From positions 310,001 to 374,000 of the forward strand of contig JAHRHY010000003.1 in the NCBI GenBank assembly GCA_019671135.1: 64,000 nt of DNA, given 5' to 3'. Positions 10,201 through 21,188 of the stretch are shown piece by piece. The notes below the pieces were generated by a model that saw only the letters and a list, made by a program, of their open reading frames with translations, ran no database searches and was not told the origin of the DNA. A program made the position numbers and the translations under genes. Numbering within the stretch: position 1 is the first letter of the stretch; each line of letters starts with the position of its first letter. Source of the DNA: Linnemannia hyalina (Eukaryota > Mortierellomycota > Mortierellomycetes > Mortierellales > Mortierellaceae).

Positions 10201-13200
10201 AAATCAAAAGTGAGATATCTCATCAGTACTGTAAATCTTGATGGGTTTGTGCGCTTGAGGAGTGTTCGGCAGTCCTCAGTGATTTACCATCAGCATCTTG
10301 CTCTTGAGTAGCCGTTGTGGGTAGATGTCAGTACCCAAAAGCACGTCGGGCATGACACCTATGTAAGCAGAAATCGCAAAGTGATGTTAGCTTTTGCAAA
10401 GCTGTCGTAGGCAATGTCTATTAATTGAGCTCGATGTGACAACTCACCTGGGTTGCGTCCTGTAAGGTAAACAAGCAACAGCGCCGGAAGAACCAAGCGG
10501 TCAGAGTCTACTTGACTCAGGTACCCATAGATGGCAGCTTTGAAGGGGTTCTGCTGCTGAGTTGCTCCTGACGCGTGCGATGGTGCCAAGGAGTGTTGAT
10601 GGTTGAAGCGTGCCGTTGGTGCACTGAGTGATGGCATGAATGACTCAAAGCCGGCTGGACTCGTTCCCAACAACCCGAATGACTGAAATTTAGAGGTGAC
10701 AGGACTAGAAGGTCGACTAGAGTCCGGAGATATCGTCAAGTTTCCAAGAGCAAGAGGCGTTGGCGAGTGGCGCAGATTAGGGGGGGGTGTGCCATGCGAG
10801 TACGTGGTATAATGTTGGCTGGAAAAGAGAGTCGATGTCAGCGCCGAGACGAGAGGGGCATGCTTAAGAACGTGGAAGGCGTGAAGCATAAGCGACATGG
10901 CAACGAGTGGCGTCAACTTGGCACTCTAAAATGTATCAACAATTTGGTGCTAGATGTTAGTTTTACGAAGAAATAATTGGTCCCATCAAGATTCAGATGA
11001 TAAAAGCCATCCTTACTGTTGAGCTCTTGTTTCCATTGGAGTTGGAACTGGTTGAAGGGTGTAAACTGTCCAGATACATGGGCCGCAAAAGTCGGTTCAA
11101 AAGGTGCGAGATCAAGATCTTGTTAATCTTGGGCACTTCCAGCTCGATAATGTCGTTCACATAGTAGAAACAATCCATGTGCTCCGCAAGATAGTAGTTC
11201 ATCCTTGAAAACTCGCCCTCCCTATATGACAGTTTAGAAAAGTACAGTGTGAGAAGCGAGCTCCTTCTGTTTAGCGATCCGGTGATACGCGGAGATAATT
11301 ATTTGTCCTGAAATAATGAGCGACTCTTTACCCTGGATGCAGAAGCATATCGTTCACTGTGGTTCCATAGTTGCCAATGAACCAGACGAGATTGGAGAAA
11401 TAGGTTGTCGTTGTACGGTCCAGAATGAAATCTTGCATCTGTCGATCGTTGACGCTGTACACGTTAAGCGTGATCACACGGACCGCAATCCTGACCATTG
11501 ACTCCTCGTGGTTGAAAAACTTGATGGCTTCCGAATAGAGTGGAAAGTCGTCCAGATGCTCGTTGAAGAAGAAGTAGATGGTGTCCTTCGATAGCTTGAA
11601 TGAGAGGGTCCGGAGGAGATAGATGTAGTAGGCGAGGATCTCGTCGTTTGAAAAGTCGTATCGGAGTCCAATGACCTGATTGACATAGTTGTTGGACAGT
11701 AAGAAATCTAATTGCCAAGGCCGAAAATGAAGTCAGGCACATGTTTTTCGGAGGTCAGGATGTTACACATGCCAATACGACGCTTTGATTCGAACACTTA
11801 CAGAGTGATTGCCTTGACCGGACGTTTTCAAACATGATATTGAGAGTCTGGAGGACTTGTACAATAAGTGTTCCATCATCCTTGCTTTGAAGAATCTTGA
11901 GAAAGTGCCAGTGAACATTCTGCTCGAAAAAATGCCTATGGGTGTTGGAGTCATATGGAAGAGTCAGGCATGATTTCTGCACGGGCAATCGCTCCGAGAA
12001 AAAAAACCCTGAGAACTGGACAGATTAGGGAGTAATGATCATCTTTGTTGTTGCTCCACTCCTGCCCCTGTTTCTGCACTTGATGTGATGTGATGTGATG
12101 TGGCGAGTAGCCCCTCCTTCTTCCTGTTCCCCCTGTCTGCTTTCTCCTTTCTGTTGACTCCCCTGTTCCTGAATGCAACAAAACAAATAAAGCGCTCCTT
12201 TTGTGGCGTCCATTGGGAATTTGATCTCTTCCCTGCCGACCATAAAAGTTAAGATGTTTACATACTCAAGTAGCGAAGGATCGTGCTGATCCCCCCAGAT
12301 CAAGAGCTGAGTCAGCTCCTTTAGACAGCTGACGATACTCTCTTCGTTCGCATCTCCTGGAAACTGTTGTAGTTGCGCGCAAAGCGACCTATTTATAATG
12401 ACATCCGAGCGAACCAAGGGGGAACGAAGAAATGTTAACAGGGAGCAATGGACTATAGTGAGCAGATGGTCAATGCCATGCCAAATGAAAAGAAAATGAG
12501 CTGATTGATATGACGAGCGAAATTCGAAATTCGAAATTGGTGGGAAGGAGTGAGAGGACTAGGGGAGTTCGTTGGAAGAGTGTAGAATGCACAGTGTAGT
12601 GTGGTTTTTTGCCCAAGGCGAAGGTAAGAAGAGAGGACAATGGTGTCTGTTGTCATTCCTTGGTCTTTTGACAAATGCCCATTAACAATTGGTGTGTGCG
12701 TGATATGAGGCCATGGTGATGTTAGTTAGTGACATAAGAATCGCAAACAGCGAATGAAAACCTCAGTTGAGCACAAACGAGACCCATTTGTTGGTGTGTC
12801 GCACTCGAAGTCGAGAAAGCAATAAGCACCAAAAGGTTTATCCACTCTCTCGTCCTCGTTACCATCCTCTCCCTGGTGTGCCGTGATGTTGGCGTTTCTG
12901 AGGTACGCATTGGAGCGTCAGTTACATCCTGGGCATAGGGTAGAAAAAGAGTATGGAGGATAGATCCATCCGTGGGGTTTGCACATATCGCATACAGTTG
13001 GAGCACAAGTCGCCGTTTGTTGCCGTCCTATGGTCATTGGTCCACATCCACATCCACACGCATATCACAGAACTGAGGACACCGAACTGAGGCATTATTA
13101 TTGATCCGCTTGATGGTGTGTATATGTATGCGTATGTGTGTGTGTGTGTGCGTGTGTGAATATCGAATGCCATGTGGCAAGGGCCACCGAAAAGGAAGAA

Positions 13201-13273
13201 GAGAAGAAGCGTACTTTAGGTTCTCGAGACTGAAACGTTCTGGCTTAGGCTTGTTCCACAGCAGGTTGAACAT
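7214..13273 (-). CDS. CLEC16A-like (FPL-domain) endosomal/autophagy protein
   Basis: Nine exons on the minus strand: 13273-13215, 12388-12266, 11935-11802, 11707-11332, 11221-11017, 10925-10448, 10358-10288, 10195-9004, 8895-7214. They total 1440 codons (1439 aa). The first ~300 residues match the FPL region of human CLEC16A and fly Ema: ELTQLLIWGDQ, then QVLQTLNIMFEN, YFLLSNNYVNQVIG, EAIKFFNHEESMVRIAVR and YFSNLVWFIGNYG in the same order. CLEC16A works in endosome-lysosome maturation and mitophagy with an E3 ligase. The C-terminal ~900 residues are Ser/Ala/Gly-rich with long disordered insertions and are not conserved with animals. The first intron is long (826 nt). The 108-nt last intron (9003-8896) is a multiple of three without an in-frame stop, so its retention would add 36 residues. 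The gene ends convergently with CDC4 and starts divergently from UBP8. Homology is strong over the N-terminus; the cellular role is inferred. Confidence 0.87.
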
Positions 13274-14184
13274 GCCGGGGTTATGTTGTCAGCACTTGGG
13301 CGCTGATGGTAAATGAATGAGAAGAATTGAAAGGAGGAGACAGAAACGGGGCGGGGGGAAGAAGATGGAAGAGTTGTTGATGGAGGAAGAACAAAGAAGA
13401 ACAAAGGTAAAATACCAAAAGGGTAAGAGAAAAAAAGGTTTGTAAAAAAAAAAAAGCGAGAGAATAGTGACTGAAGAGAAACGAGACAGAGCGAGCAGAG
13501 GGGGATTATGGGTGTGGGTGTGAGGGTGGGTGGTGTGTCGGTGAGGGCATGTATGCATATGCACATAGATGGGATGGCAAGTGAAAGGGAGGGATCGAAG
13601 GAAGGAAGTAAAGTGATAAAGAGCAACGAGGAGGAGGAAAAGTGTGCAGGCGTGAGTGAGGCGTACAGTAACAGTCCGTCCTGGCACAGCTCATTCACAA
13701 AAATGCGTTTTTATCTCAGCTCCACTCCAAGTCTATGTCCATATACACTTTCGCGATCACCCTTCGCGTCTTCCGTTGCTTGAGCAAGAGAGGACCAAGT
13801 GAGCATCGCCCCAGGCTGGAAACCCCGGCTCATTCGCAAGCATACCTCGTTCTTTGAAAGCAGAGACTTGAAGCACACACACACACCCACATAGTCCAGG
13901 TCGATCAACATATTTCGCAGTCCCCCAAGAGCAACCAACCAACCAACGCTCTCTCTCACACACACACACACTCTCTCTCCCTCCCTCCTTCCTTTCTTCC
14001 TTTTGACACTCATCAACCCACCCTCCACACACACTCTTGCCACCAATTACAGCAACAGCATCAACTAAAAGGCAGCAGAGCCATTCCATACACTCTCACA
14101 AAATACAAACCAGCCTTGTAACAGCCTGCTTCTCATTCCTACTCTCCTTTACATCACTCACCAACCCTAAAGAAAAACGCCACC
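13274..14184. promoter_or_regulatory. Divergent intergenic region between the CLEC16A homologue and UBP8
   Basis: This 911-base gap separates the two start codons. The right half is CT-rich with short CA and CT runs (13876-13890 and 13950-13985), resembling a leader for the plus-strand gene. The left half is GA-rich, that is, a pyrimidine-rich leader for the minus-strand gene. No TATA box or coding potential was recognised. Confidence 0.4.
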
Positions 14185-17100
14185 ATGGCAAACACCCCTG
14201 GTTCCCCTCCACCTATTCCAACCACTAAACTGCTCACCCAGGACTTCTTTCCTGGGGACCACTCCGCTGCCCATGGCTGCCCCCACCTCAAACCCGTCAA
14301 AAGGACTGGTGAGATCCTCAGCAACTACCAAATCCTTTCTCGCTACAGTCTTCATTTCAAGCATCGTCACGCCCTCGGCATCCTCCCTCCCAAAAAGCGA
14401 TCCAAAAGCGGAGCTGAGGCAAGTCTATGACCACACAAGGAACAGTTTTTTTTTATTATTATTTAGCGCAATTGGATACGAGACAAGCACACACGACCAT
14501 TGTCTTGTCGTCAATTGATATTGGCCTCCCCTGTCCCTGAAACGAAAGGATAAAAGAAAAAGAAAGACGCACCACGCAGGAACATTCATCATTACATTTA
14601 TTGTGCATTGGGAGCCCAGCATCAAGAGTTCAAGGAGGCTGCGTATCACAAGAGAGCTGGACATTGGCTATCTTTGACATTAGCTATTGTTACCAAATAG
14701 AGCCTCAGGATCTACAAAGCACCATTGTCCTGGAGACAACACGCCATTTTTGTTTACAAGTCGATGGATGAAACCATTTGAAAGCGTCACACTAACCCTC
14801 TACACTTCGCGTTGTGTTGACAATAGGATTCCGCAAAACCAATACCACAACTGCCTATCCCTTCTTGCATGACCTGCGAGACGACCATGGGTAGGATTCA
14901 CGCCTGTCTCCAGTGTGTTTTCGTTGGCTGCTGGAAGGGAGGCCACTCCCAGAGTCATTCACAGGAAACTGGACACACGCTATGTACGTCGTGTCTCATG
15001 TCTCAGCTGCTTGAGAACTTTGCAGTTGTTTTTTTTTGTTTCAAGTACGTTCATCTCACCTGTTCGCATTTTTTCAAACACTATCGACTAGCTATCGAGA
15101 TTAGCCGATGTGGCCTCTATTGCGGCCAGTGCAAGGACTTTGTTTACGACCGTGACTTTGACGGTATCCACAACGGCGAAGTTCTGAGAAACTCGGAGAT
15201 CATCTCTATGGTGCAAGGTACGACACAATTGTACATTGATAATCACTTACGATTCACAGATCAGAGTGCTTTACTGATATTTGATTGCCATTTTTTGAAC
15301 TTATAGAACCAGGTCAAAAGCGACCTCGATTCTCTAAATGGCATGCAGGAAACAAAGAGGCCGCGCTCATCAAAGCAGGATCAAAGTTGCAGGCATGCCA
15401 AGGTATAGTCATGGATCGAATTCAACAGTGTCGATTTTGTGCTAAGGAGACCGTATCCTGAGGTTCCTCTTGCTCACTTTTGGCGATGTTTTCCTCTCGC
15501 ATGATTTTTGCTTAGGTCTGCGAGGACTTCGCAATATGGGCTCAACGTGTTTCATGAACGTAATCCTTCAGTGCTTTATCCACAACCCATTGTTGCGAGG
15601 CTACTTCCTGAGCGATCAACACAGCTCCAAGAGATGCGAAGTCAAGAGCGAATGTATGGGCTGTGAAATGGACCAGCTCTTTACTCAGGTACACAAACAA
15701 AAATAATTTTTTGGACAGTGATGTTATTTGGTGGCGTCAATGAGCTGGTGTTTCGTAGATCATAAGGCTCACATCAGTGCGCAATCTTATGTTCACGTTC
15801 TAGTTTTACTCTGGAGTGAAGACGCCCTATGGACCTTGCAGCTTCCTTCACACCATGTGGATGTCCTCTTCAGACTTGGCAGGATATGCCCAGCAAGACG
15901 CACACGAGTTCTTCATCAGTGCCCTGAACCAGATTCATGCAAAGTCTCCAAGTAATTCATCGCTACTCATTGTATTAATTGGGTTCAATTACAGCTCGTA
16001 CAACGTGCTAATCCGAACACTGACGTTTATTTTCTTCTTCCTTACGATCTAGCTTCCAAGCTTCATCATTGCAGTTGTGTCATCCACAAGACCTTTGCCG
16101 GTCTCCTGCAATCGGACGTGACATGCCTGAACTGTGCCAACGTGACGTCCGCATTCGATCCTATCTTGGACATTTCACTTGACCTGCGGGCCACAAAGCG
16201 GAGTAAATCAATGAGCAAGGTGCGAGGACTGAACGACGAGCGAAATGATGGACCAAACTCTCTGGCAGATTGTCTCGACCGGTAAGTTGCTTTGCACACG
16301 GGTTTTACTTTCTATACCATTCAAGCTCTTGATCACGAAGCTTTTGCTAATCGTTCTCACCAATTTTTGAATAATAGATACACTCATCCGGAAAAGCTGG
16401 GTACAAACGAGTACAACTGTAGCAAGTGTGGCAAGACAGGACAGGAGGCAACCAAGCAGCTCTCCATGAAGGTCCTCCCTCCTGTTCTGAGCTTCCAGCT
16501 GAAGGTACATCGGATGCTGCCATCCCTGCCTGGTTGTGCACACGTGGAAGTCGTTATAACACAACACTCATGGTTATCATACTCTCTTTCTAGCGATTCG
16601 AACACTCAATGGGCGCGTCCAAGATCGAGACAAAGATCAAGTTCCCGGCACAATTGGACATGACTCAGTACACGACTTCGACCCGCAAATCGAAGAAGTC
16701 AAAGCTGCAGAAGCTCAACGGTGGATCGGGATCCGAGAATGGATCCCCGTCCAACGCTTCGACTCCTTCATCCACAACCTCCTCCCACGCGGGTTTGGAG
16801 CCCATTCCAACTTATGTCTACAACCTCTTCGCAGTCATCAACCACCAAGGCAAGATGGATACTGGCCATTACACGGCCTTTGCCAAGCATCGCGGGGAGG
16901 TGCGTACAGTGTTCTATCGTCTGAAGTTGAATGTCATTTCTTGATGTACTCGTTTTATTGGTTATGGGCAGGTTTCTGACTAGCATTGCATCTACGTTCA
17001 TAGTGGTTCTCCCTGGACGATCACAAGGTGACTTTGTCAACCCAGAAAGAGGTCCTTGACAGCAAAGCGTAAGTATCGTTCCAGATGAGAGGGGCTCCCA

Positions 17101-17241
17101 TGCGATTTGCTAGTTTTCATCGTTAGTCTCGATGAAAGAACTAACGAAAATCTTGAAACATGGGAAACGATAATTAGGTATATGCTATTCTACGTCAAGC
17201 AGAACTTGGACTATGACTATTCCAGCGCCACCAGGGACTAA
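14185..17241 (+). CDS. UBP8: Ubp8/USP22 histone H2B deubiquitinase of the SAGA complex
   Basis: Eleven exons encode 574 aa: 14185-14418, 14827-14983, 15092-15217, 15307-15402, 15516-15688, 15804-15951, 16053-16281, 16378-16504, 16594-16899, 17004-17068, 17178-17241. An N-terminal ZnF-UBP module contains GCPHL, CMTCE, HACLQC and GLYCGQC pairs with His residues between. The C19 protease domain follows: Cys box GSTCFMN (catalytic C216), AGYAQQDAHEFF, a structural zinc site (CLNC, CSKC) and His box GHYTAFA (H522), with D537/D538 in the WFSLDDH segment. Order and spacing match USP22/Ubp8, which removes ubiquitin from H2B in nuclear SAGA. Intron 1 starts with GC (GAG then GCAAGT), a GC-AG intron needed to join the two halves of the zinc finger. 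Intron 2 (108 nt) is a stop-free multiple of three. Confidence 0.92.
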
Positions 17242-17728
17242 GGAGGAGGAATGGCGCCGCAGAAGGACTTTGTAACGTTGCAGTATTAAATTCGCTGTGC
17301 TTGACTTTTCTTCTTACGTTGTCGTGCATTCCGTTCACAGCGAGGCACCGCGTTATCTTTTTTTTTTTTTTTTTTTTTTATCAGGTTTTTATTTTGAAGG
17401 GGAATAAGTGTACATTGATGTTGGAGATAAGAAAAGCGCAGAAAACAAAAGAAGCTGTAGGAGGGTCTATGCTGAAATGTTGATGATAAGAGGGGTTCGA
17501 TGGAAGGCTTTAGAACCACTTGCGGTTGAAAAAGCTCTCGAAAGGAGACTCGGCCGTGGGGATGATCGATCTACCATAGACATAATAAGAGTTCAGAAAA
17601 AGATGGTTAATTTTGATCCGAGTTGTCATCGCATGAGACTTTCTGAGCTCGATCGAGAACTACACAGTTCATATCTTCAGTGCGCCATTTGTCCCCACTC
17701 ATCTCCTCAACAGCCATAAAAAAAAAAG
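17242..17728. other. Convergent 3' flank between UBP8 and uS13m, no gene seen
   Basis: This 487-base stretch between two converging stop codons holds a run of about 22 T at 17358-17379 and AT-rich sequence. The frames across it resemble no known protein. It is probably overlapping 3' UTR. Confidence 0.5.
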
Positions 17729-18575
17729 TTACCTCGTTGAGGAAGAGTACTCCCTCTTCTCAGCCTTGAGCCACCTTCCGTTCAAACGACGGGCAGTCTT
17801 GGCGTTATTCTTTGTGTTCTGACCACGGACAGGCAAGCCCATAGCGTGGCGGCGGCCGACATAGGAACCGATGGAACGATGGTGCATAATGTTGGCACGG
17901 ATCTGCTTGCGGAGGTCAGACTCGATCTTCATGTCGGAGAGGAGGGTTGAGAGCTGGTTGACCTGGGGTTCGGAGAGATCGGCAATCTTGCAGGTCTTGT
18001 GGATCGAAAGTGTTGCGAGGACCTTCAGGGCGGTCTTTTGGCCGATACCATAGAACAGAGGGAGGGCGTATTGCTAAAAGGTAGGTAGGATATGATCCGC
18101 GGATAGGGTATGTGTCGTTTAGTTCTCTGCTGTTTGTTTGCTGCCGGGTTGATAAATGGGTTGTGTTGGTGTGATGTTCGTTCCTGGGGGGTGCTGTGCC
18201 TGATGCGACGGCTGTGCCTGATGCGACGGCTGTGTTGGGTGATAGAGCTCGTAACTTTGCTTAGATTGCCATCCTGGATCCTGCAAGTATCAATCGTTCG
18301 CTTTTCGGACTCCTCCGGACTCCTTTGACAATAGCTCGCTTGACTCTTTTTTTTTTTTGGCGGTATCAATCCCGTTCCTGAATCCTGGTCCGGAGTAGCC
18401 TATGCTTCTTCTGCAAGCCAGTGTCCAAGATCCTGATCTCCTCCGTTTCAAAGGAAAGTAGCGCGGAATCCTGCATGCCGAGTTGGGGAATAGATCGTGG
18501 TCGCTGGTTTGTCGATGAAATGAAACTCACCACCAACTTCTGGTCGGGCAGGTTGACTCCGAGCAAATGCAACAT
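17729..18575 (-). CDS. SWS2: Mitochondrial small-subunit ribosomal protein uS13m
   Basis: Two exons, 18575-18531 and 18073-17729, encode 129 residues with phase 0 at the junction. The protein starts MLHLLGVNLPDQKLV and contains LFYGIGQKTALKVL, the helix-hairpin-helix segment of S13. The C-terminal RNA-binding loop reads IMHHRSIGSYVGRRHAMGLPVRGQNTKNNAKTARR in pieces, of which GLPVRGQ-TK-NA is the bacterial/mitochondrial S13 signature. Cytosolic uS13 (S18) has GLRVRGQHTKTTGRRG instead, so this is the organellar version, binding the head of the mitochondrial small subunit near the P site. The length is close to bacterial S13. No separate presequence is visible, as is common for this family. The gene diverges from the MOCS2A homologue. 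Confidence 0.88.
18193..18228. repeat. 18-bp direct tandem duplication inside the uS13m intron
   Basis: Two perfect adjacent copies of the unit GCTGTGCCTGATGCGACG lie within the only intron of the uS13m gene. Minisatellite-like; no function is suggested. Confidence 0.8.
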
Positions 18576-18876
18576 CTATGTGAAAGTTGGTGTAAAAGAA
18601 AGTAATGGGCAAGTTGCATGCCTTCCTTCCCGTTTAAAAGATCGTCTGTTTCCCGGGGGGCGAACCTGAATGACGTCACACAATGGGTGGAGAGGGTGTG
18701 ACCGTTGGTTTCGCCACCCCACACCCGCAGCGCCAGTCGTGAACCCAGTTGCTACACTTTCCAAACCAGTTCTGGGTCACACACACACACATACAAAAAG
18801 AAAGTGGCCACTCCTTCGTCAACTTGGGCATCTCTCTTTTCTCTCCTCATCCCGTATTACACATCCCCTTCGACCC
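18576..18876. promoter_or_regulatory. Divergent promoter shared by uS13m and the MOCS2A homologue
   Basis: Only 301 bases separate the two start codons, so both promoters must lie here. A CRE-like TGACGTCA occurs at 18671-18678 and a CA run at 18778-18791. The CT-rich part adjoins the plus-strand gene. Confidence 0.45.
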
Positions 18877-19250
18877 ATGACCCAACAAGTAAAGCCCATT
18901 CCCTTCTCCATGAACTGTTTACGAAAAATTACTGACAGCAACAAAAAATTGCGCGGACCAACTTACAAACTATCACCCCTATCCTTCTCCTCAACTCCTA
19001 CCAGTTTAAAGTACTCTACTTTGCATCAGCAAAGGACGCCTCCAAGACTGACGGCGACAAGTTTGAATGGTCCGACAACATTAACGCCGAGGCTCTCACG
19101 AAACTCTTGCTAGAACGGCATCCAGACCTGGCGCCTATCCTCAAGATCTCAATGTTTGCTATTAATATGGAGTACATGGATCAGGATCACTCCTGGACTG
19201 TTCAGCCGGGAGACGAGGTTGCCATTATTCCCCCTGTTAGCGGAGGTTAA
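18877..19250 (+). CDS. MOCS2A: Molybdopterin synthase sulfur-carrier subunit (MoaD/MOCS2A)
   Basis: Two exons, 18877-18888 (only four codons, MTQQ) and 19005-19250, encode 85 residues. The splice (GTAAAG donor, CCAG acceptor) is in phase 0 and gives MTQQFKVLYFASA, a typical beta-grasp start. The C-terminus DEVAIIPPVSGG is the MoaD signature; the final Gly-Gly is the thiocarboxylate carrier activated by an E1-like MoeB/Uba4-type enzyme. With the MoaE/MOCS2B subunit it inserts the dithiolene sulfurs into cyclic pyranopterin monophosphate during molybdenum-cofactor synthesis in the cytosol. Length fits the family (80-90 aa). The second exon lacks its own ATG, so the gene is easy to miss. The stop codon overlaps an AATAAA at 19250-19255. 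Unlike animal MOCS2, no overlapping large-subunit frame was found here. Confidence 0.9.
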
Positions 19251-19759
19251 ATAAAACGTGTGTTCTGTATCTTCTAGTCCGTTGGGTGTCTTACTGTATT
19301 ATGATGGTTGCTTGTGTGCCAATGACAGTAGCAGTGCGAACAGTGCGAAGTAAGGGTATGCATTAGGATGGTCGTAGTCAAGCGCAATACGGGGCAACTT
19401 TGTTGTCAGGAAAATCAGGAACAATTGCTAGTTCAAACTTTCCCTGCATAGCTCCATGGCTATGGTTAATAATTGAATGTCGATACAATCGTGAATGCAG
19501 GCACAACATGGAGTCTGATACTGTCCACGACAAGGCGCGTTGCGTTGGTTCGGGATCGGGTCGTACCTTTTTTTTATTCCCTGTATGCTTCAACGATTTT
19601 CTTCGACTCCATCGAAAGGATCGATTTGTTAATGCCACATGAGGTCAGTTATCCAATGGACGTGCACGGGCATAGTCTCACGGCCACACAGCAAAGTGGT
19701 TCATTTTGAACGCCGCTTTCTTCTTTTTCTCAACCTGTTCACCCCCCTTTCTCTCTGAA
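19251..19759. other. Intergenic, no gene seen
   Basis: AT-rich 3' flank of the MOCS2A gene, then sequence leading into the decayed Old Yellow Enzyme copy. An ATG-initiated frame at 19706 reads into the pseudogene, but its first ~18 codons do not match the start of the intact paralogue, so that start is probably fortuitous. Confidence 0.4.
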
Positions 19760-20615
19760 TCAACCCCCACAGTCACTCCCGGAATTGGTACCCCCATCAC
19801 CGCCGCTTCCACACTCCCTTTACTATTCCAACCCTTCACCATCAAGAACTTAACCATCGCCAACAGGATTGTAGTCGCCCCAATGTCGATGTACTCTTCC
19901 AAGGACGGGTTCAGGACCGACTTTCAGTTGGTGCATTTAGGATCCTATGCTCTCCACAGTGCGGGGGTTGGTCTCTACAGAGGTTTCTGCGGTCGACGCT
20001 AGGGGTTGAATTACTCCTGGGGTGGTGCAGGTATTTATTCGGACGACCATATCCCTGGGATTAAAACGGGTTGTTGACTTTGTGCATTCTATTGGTGGCA
20101 CGATGCATGTAGGACGCAAGGTACGAAAAGTTAAACTACGTTATGCTGTGGTTTTAGGGTGTGTGTTGATTTAATTGTGTAGATTGGACCTATGAGAGGC
20201 GTCGACTCGGGATTGTACTTACCCTATCCTCTCCCTTTGTCTTTTCTCTTATAACTTGGTGGCGGCGGCTGGGAACAAGAGGACTGTCGGTAGCTTTCTT
20301 GTTCGAACTTGACAGGAAGAGAAGAAAGAAAAGATAAGAACAGGGTGCATGATGTTTGTTTGTTTGTGTGTGTGTTTGTATGTTTGCATGTGGATGCAGT
20401 TGTGCACGAGCGGACAAACTAACATTTCGCCCTTCTTTGCTTCAAAACAAAAATATAGGCATCAGGCAGACCAAAGCACACTCCAGAGGTTTTTGGGCCA
20501 GAAGAGTATTGGGGCGACGATGTGGTGGCCCCCTCCGGAGGACCTGACTTCAAAAGATACTAGTGGCGCCATATCACTCGCGTATTGTCGATCGGTGAGA
20601 TCCAGGACGTTGTTG
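19760..20615 (+). pseudogene. Decayed tandem copy of the neighbouring Old Yellow Enzyme gene
   Basis: Residual similarity to the intact gene at 21189-22584 is clear. It contains LPLLFQPFTIKNLT, NRIVVAPMSMYSSKDGF and LVHLGSYALHSAG, then an extra G near 19968 shifts the frame and a TAG follows (~20000). A second shift falls near 20065 (the ATTAAAACGG region). The segment for IGIQLAHA is missing 15 bases before GGACGCAAG at ~20110. The ancestral intron position is kept but the intron is about 340 nt instead of 121. Exon-2 similarity resumes at ~20460 (ACTCCAGAGGTTTTTGGGCC), hits a TAG near 20563 and fades after ATCCAGGACGTTG at ~20615. The flavin-modulating Cys of PMCMYSS is Ser here. The N-terminus and the C-terminal ~200 residues are absent. 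It cannot encode a working enzyme. Confidence 0.88.
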
Positions 20616-21188
20616 CTCTGTCGGCTTACACTAACGGTCGAGATCAAACAAAACAAGCTGTCTTATCTACCTGTTTAGCTCCCTTTAATTTAATTATGTT
20701 GATAGAGCCAATACCTGCTACCCACACCTATTCAAAAAAAAACAACAGCAAATGGCAGCTCTGGGTACGCGTAACACTCATTTTTATCGTCCATTACAAA
20801 TCAGACCTTTTACTAGGCTGTACTGCAAGTTGCTGTCCATTCTCCTTGTTTTCGTTTGCTATGTGTCCTTCGTTAACCCCATTGGTCAATTGCCTGCACC
20901 TGCACCTCTCTTCGCCTCACCCTTCATTTCCTGCAGGCCGTTCATCTTCACGTTCGTCCAATCCTTTGTGGCTTTGCCCAAATCTTCGATTTGTCAGGTG
21001 GGTTAAGAGGAACAAAGAAGAAGATGACAGAGGAAGGACGACGAAAGAATAGAAGGGTTTAATGAGACATCGCGAAAACGTTCATCCTCAGAATCAGTAT
21101 AAATATCGGCCCAAATCTCTACTTTTTTCGTTATCTCTTTCGCTTCTCTCAACACACACACTCCGTTCTCACATACCAAAAGAAAAAA
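20616..21188 (+). promoter_or_regulatory. Upstream region of the intact Old Yellow Enzyme gene
   Basis: This 573-base stretch separates the pseudogene from the intact copy. It is pyrimidine-rich near the start codon and contains a TATA element at 21098-21105. The short frames inside are not convincing genes. Confidence 0.45.
21098..21105 (+). promoter_or_regulatory. TATA box of the Old Yellow Enzyme gene
   Basis: An exact TATAAATA lies 84 bases before the start codon, a normal spacing for a strongly or inducibly transcribed fungal gene. Confidence 0.6.

Noticed and set aside
12389..13214. Possible separate gene in the 826-base first intron of the CLEC16A homologue
   Set aside because: Splicing across it joins two conserved FPL segments in phase, and frames inside look random and CT/GT-repeat-driven.
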